This document shows positions 24,437 through 26,468 of a DNA stretch of 26,468 nucleotides, piece by piece. The stretch covers positions 1,606 to 28,073 of the forward strand of contig JAHYZB010000073.1 of assembly GCA_019424645.1 (NCBI GenBank), given 5' to 3'. This DNA is from Oxalobacter formigenes (GTDB taxonomy: Bacteria > Pseudomonadota > Gammaproteobacteria > Burkholderiales > Burkholderiaceae_D). Every line of letters starts with the position of its first letter. The stretch's first letter is position 1. Made by a program: the position numbers and the translations under genes. The notes below the pieces were generated by a model. It did not search any database. It worked only from the letters and a program-made list of their open reading frames with translations, and had not been told where the DNA came from.

Positions 24437-25921
24437 ATGAAATATCGTGACTTGAGAGACTTCAGTGAACAACTCGGAAGAGACGGCGAATTGAAGGAAA
24501 TTGTTGTTTCCGTATCGCCTGATCTGGAAATGACGGAGGTTTCAAGTCGTGTACTTCAACAGGGCGGTCCAGCCCTCTTATTCAAAAAACCATCAGGTCA
24601 TTCGATTCCTGTTTTGACCAATCTTTTCGGAACAACGCGTCGTATTGCCAGGGCAATGGGTGGGGAAACGATTGAAGATTTGAGACGAATGGGGCACTTT
24701 CTGGCTTCTCTGAAAGAGCCGGAACAGCCGGAGAAACTTTCTGACCTGCTGGGTATGGGGGCGATGTTGAAATCACTGATGGATATGCGGCCCAAAGAAC
24801 AAAAAAATGCACCTTGCCAGGAAATCGTTCTTGAGGGAGACGACGTTGATCTTCATTCTTTGCCAATTCAGACGTGCTGGCCTGAGGATGCTGCGCCATT
24901 GATCACGTGGGGGCTCGTCGTGACGCAGGGGCCAAACAAGAAACGGCAGAATCTGGGCATTTACCGTCAACAGGTAATTGCCGGTAACAAGGTCATTATG
25001 CGTTGGTTGCCTCACAGGGGAGGGGCGCAGGATTTCAGGGAACACATTATTGCCAATAAGGGCAAACCGTTTCCTGTCGCTGTCGTCATCGGTGCCGATC
25101 CCGCGACCTTGTTAAGTGCCGTAACACCGATTCCTGATGAATTGTCAGAATATCAATTTGCCGGACTCTTGCGTGGGCAGCGTACCGAACTGGTCAAAAC
25201 AATGGGTAGCGGTTTACAGGTACCAGCCCGGGCTGAAATTGTGCTGGAGGGGCATATCTATCCTGATGAGTCGCATGAGTCGGGTTATGAACATGAAATG
25301 GAGGGGCCGTTTGGCGATCATACGGGCTACTACAACGAACAGGATTCTTTCCCTGTCTTGACGATAGACCGTATTACCATGCGCAAAGATCCGATATATC
25401 TTTCGACCTATACCGGAAAGCCACCTGATGAGCCGGCAATGCTGGGGTTGGCATTGAATGAAGTTTTTGTGCCTTTGTTACAAAAACAGTTTCCCGAAAT
25501 AACCGATTTTTATCTACCGGCGGAAACCTGCAGTTATCGTTTTGCCGTGGTCAAAATCCGGAAAGCCTATCCGGGGCATCCGCGACGGGTCATGTTCGGC
25601 GTCTGGAGCTTTTTGAGACAGTTTCTCTATACAAAATTCATCATTGTGGTTGATGAAGACATCGACATCCGTAATTGGGGAGAGGTTTTCTGGGCCATTT
25701 CCACACGTGTCGATCCGGTAAGGGATACAGTTCTTGTGGATAATACACCGATCGATTATCTCGATTTCGCTTCGCCAGTCAGTGGTCTGGGAAGCAAGAT
25801 GGGAATCGATGCAACGGACAAATGGGCAGGAGAAACCAACCGAAAATGGGGTACGAAAATCAGCATGAACGATAAAGTGCGACAGAAAGTAGACAGTATC
25901 TGGAAAGATCTCGGTCTGTAA
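24437..25921 (+). CDS. ubiD: UbiD family 4-hydroxy-3-polyprenylbenzoate decarboxylase
   Basis: UbiD removes the carboxyl group of 4-hydroxy-3-polyprenylbenzoate in ubiquinone synthesis, using prenylated FMN made by UbiX. The 494 residues match the family length. Signatures include LPIQTCWPEDAAPLITWG near 140, QNLGIYRQQVIAGNKVIMRWLPHRGGAQDF near 170-200, HEMEGPFGDHTGYY near 285 with the conserved acidic catalytic region, and TYTGKPPDEPAMLG near 330. The ATG start has AAGAGA eight bases upstream. No ubiX is in view. It is followed by the SRP RNA gene after about 50 bases. UbiD-like decarboxylases with other substrates exist, but full length and housekeeping context favour the ubiquinone enzyme. 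Confidence 0.92.
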   Translation: MKYRDLRDFSEQLGRDGELKEIVVSVSPDLEMTEVSSRVLQQGGPALLFKKPSGHSIPVLTNLFGTTRRIARAMGGETIEDLRRMGHFLASLKEPEQPEKLSDLLGMGAMLKSLMDMRPKEQKNAPCQEIVLEGDDVDLHSLPIQTCWPEDAAPLITWGLVVTQGPNKKRQNLGIYRQQVIAGNKVIMRWLPHRGGAQDFREHIIANKGKPFPVAVVIGADPATLLSAVTPIPDELSEYQFAGLLRGQRTELVKTMGSGLQVPARAEIVLEGHIYPDESHESGYEHEMEGPFGDHTGYYNEQDSFPVLTIDRITMRKDPIYLSTYTGKPPDEPAMLGLALNEVFVPLLQKQFPEITDFYLPAETCSYRFAVVKIRKAYPGHPRRVMFGVWSFLRQFLYTKFIIVVDEDIDIRNWGEVFWAISTRVDPVRDTVLVDNTPIDYLDFASPVSGLGSKMGIDATDKWAGETNRKWGTKISMNDKVRQKVDSIWKDLGL

Positions 25922-25936
25922 ACTGCGCTTATTTTC

Positions 25937-25964
25937 TTGCAGAAAAGCTTCTTTGCTGTACAAT
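25937..25964 (+). promoter_or_regulatory. Promoter of the SRP RNA gene
   Basis: TTGCAG (25937-25942) and TACAAT (25959-25964) are separated by 16 bases. Transcription starting six to eight bases later would begin at about 25971, exactly where the closing stem of the RNA starts. Confidence 0.65.
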
Positions 25965-25970
25965 GCCGGG

Positions 25971-26070
25971 TGGCGGGCCCCTGCGCATTGCGGAATGGTG
26001 AATCTGGTCAGGTCGGGAACGAAGCAGCCACAGCCAATCTCCGCGAGTGCCGCAGTCAAGGCTCGCCTTT
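25971..26070 (+). ncRNA. ffs: 4.5S signal recognition particle RNA
   Basis: The small SRP RNA that binds Ffh for co-translational membrane targeting. The conserved apical core GGTCAGGTCGGGAACGAAGC (26007-26026) is nearly identical to other bacterial 4.5S RNAs, including the GGAA-type tetraloop region and the following AGCAGCC. The ends pair: GGCGGGCC (25972-25979) with GGCTCGCC (26060-26067), allowing one G-U. A T-rich tract follows, acting as the terminator. The length of about 100 bases is normal. It lies 150 bases before dnaX, a common arrangement. The exact ends are estimated from the promoter and the terminal stem. Confidence 0.93.
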
Positions 26071-26220
26071 GTATTTTTCTTCCTGTATATTTCAGCCGAT
26101 TCAGTTGAGCTGAAACACCACGAAAATCCTGATTGTGCAGTATCATTGCTTCGATAAAAAGCAGGCAGTCTATTGCCTTACTTTTAAACGAAACAGGAAG
26201 CAATAAGGTACAATTCACCC

Positions 26221-26468
26221 ATGTCCTATTTAGTCCTAGCCAGAAAATATCGCCCAAAGAATTTTGAAAATATCGTTGGGCAGGATCATGTTGTCCGTGC
26301 CTTGTCGCATGCGCTTGAAAGTCAGCGTCTGCATCACGCTTACCTGTTTACCGGTACGCGAGGTATCGGCAAGACAACACTGTCGAGAATCCTTGCCAAA
26401 TCCTTGAATTGTGAAAAAGGCATCACGGCATCGCCATGTGGTGTTTGCGAAGCATGCAAGGCAATCGA
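26221..26468 (+). CDS. dnaX: DNA polymerase III subunit gamma/tau (5' part, truncated by window end)
   Basis: DnaX is the ATPase of the clamp loader; tau also links the polymerase cores to DnaB. Only the first 82 codons are in view. The start MSYLVLARKYRPKNFENIVGQ is the classic DnaX N-terminus, followed by HAYLFTGTRGIGKTTLSRI with the Walker A motif GTRGIGKTT. The beginning of the zinc site is visible (LNCEK...PCGVCEACK). A ribosome site AAGG lies about 12 bases before the ATG. The rest of the gene lies beyond the right edge, so the tau-specific region and any frameshift signal cannot be judged. Confidence 0.96.
   Translation, partial: MSYLVLARKYRPKNFENIVGQDHVVRALSHALESQRLHHAYLFTGTRGIGKTTLSRILAKSLNCEKGITASPCGVCEACKAI

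Noticed and set aside
25514..26257. A 247-codon minus-strand open frame
   Set aside because: It runs antisense through the end of ubiD and through the SRP RNA gene, so it is a shadow frame.
1..26468. CRISPR arrays, insertion sequences, prophage, toxin-antitoxin or defence genes
   Set aside because: No regularly spaced direct repeats, transposase or integrase motifs, or foreign-looking gene blocks were seen on either strand.

Overview
The window looks like a chromosomal segment of a betaproteobacterium of the Burkholderiales. The rpe-gph-trpE and rsmB-DUF4390-ntrYX gene strings, def-fmt facing dprA, and topB with ubiD and ffs-dnaX nearby point to the Oxalobacteraceae. Moderate G+C, short intergenic gaps and an Oxalobacter-like flavour are consistent with this, but the genus is inferred from gene order and protein style, not from a search. 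Almost everything is housekeeping DNA. I saw no insertion sequence, prophage, CRISPR array, toxin-antitoxin pair or defence island.

Layout. 1-9 kb: the tail of an unknown gene and a terminator; a NapH/YccM-like membrane iron-sulfur protein (-); an aldo/keto reductase (+) convergent with a DUF1857 protein (-); the translation pair def-fmt (-); divergent dprA (+); topB (+) with a histone-H1-like tail; and a bidirectional terminator. 8.8-18 kb: a long, tightly packed minus-strand series read as rpe, gph, a trp leader/attenuator, trpE, rsmB, DUF4390, an NtrY-like kinase, an NtrX-like regulator and a second aldo/keto reductase. 18-20.7 kb: apaG and mltA (+), uspA (-), and a small DUF4404 gene (+) with a strong terminator. 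20.7-21.0 kb: an AT-rich intergenic region with DnaA boxes and an IHF-like site. 21-26.5 kb: priA (+), an SLT lytic transglycosylase (-), a 478-bp non-coding stretch, ubiD (+), the 4.5S SRP RNA (+) and the start of dnaX (+).

How the genes fit together. Def, Fmt and RsmB act on initiator tRNA, nascent proteins and 16S rRNA. DprA, TopB, PriA and DnaX act on DNA. Rpe, Gph and TrpE serve carbon metabolism and tryptophan synthesis. MltA and the SLT enzyme remodel peptidoglycan. NtrY/NtrX-like proteins form a two-component system whose regulator has no AAA+ domain.

The two least ordinary items are non-coding. One is an unannotated leader peptide (28 codons, Trp20 and Trp23) followed by a terminator hairpin between gph and trpE. 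It suggests ribosome-mediated attenuation of a trpE that has lost its usual trpGDC neighbours and now sits 31 bp before rsmB. The other is an oriC-like arrangement (DnaA boxes, an 80-bp tract of about 12% G+C, an IHF-like site) directly upstream of priA. Both are read by eye and need folding, transcript mapping or skew analysis.
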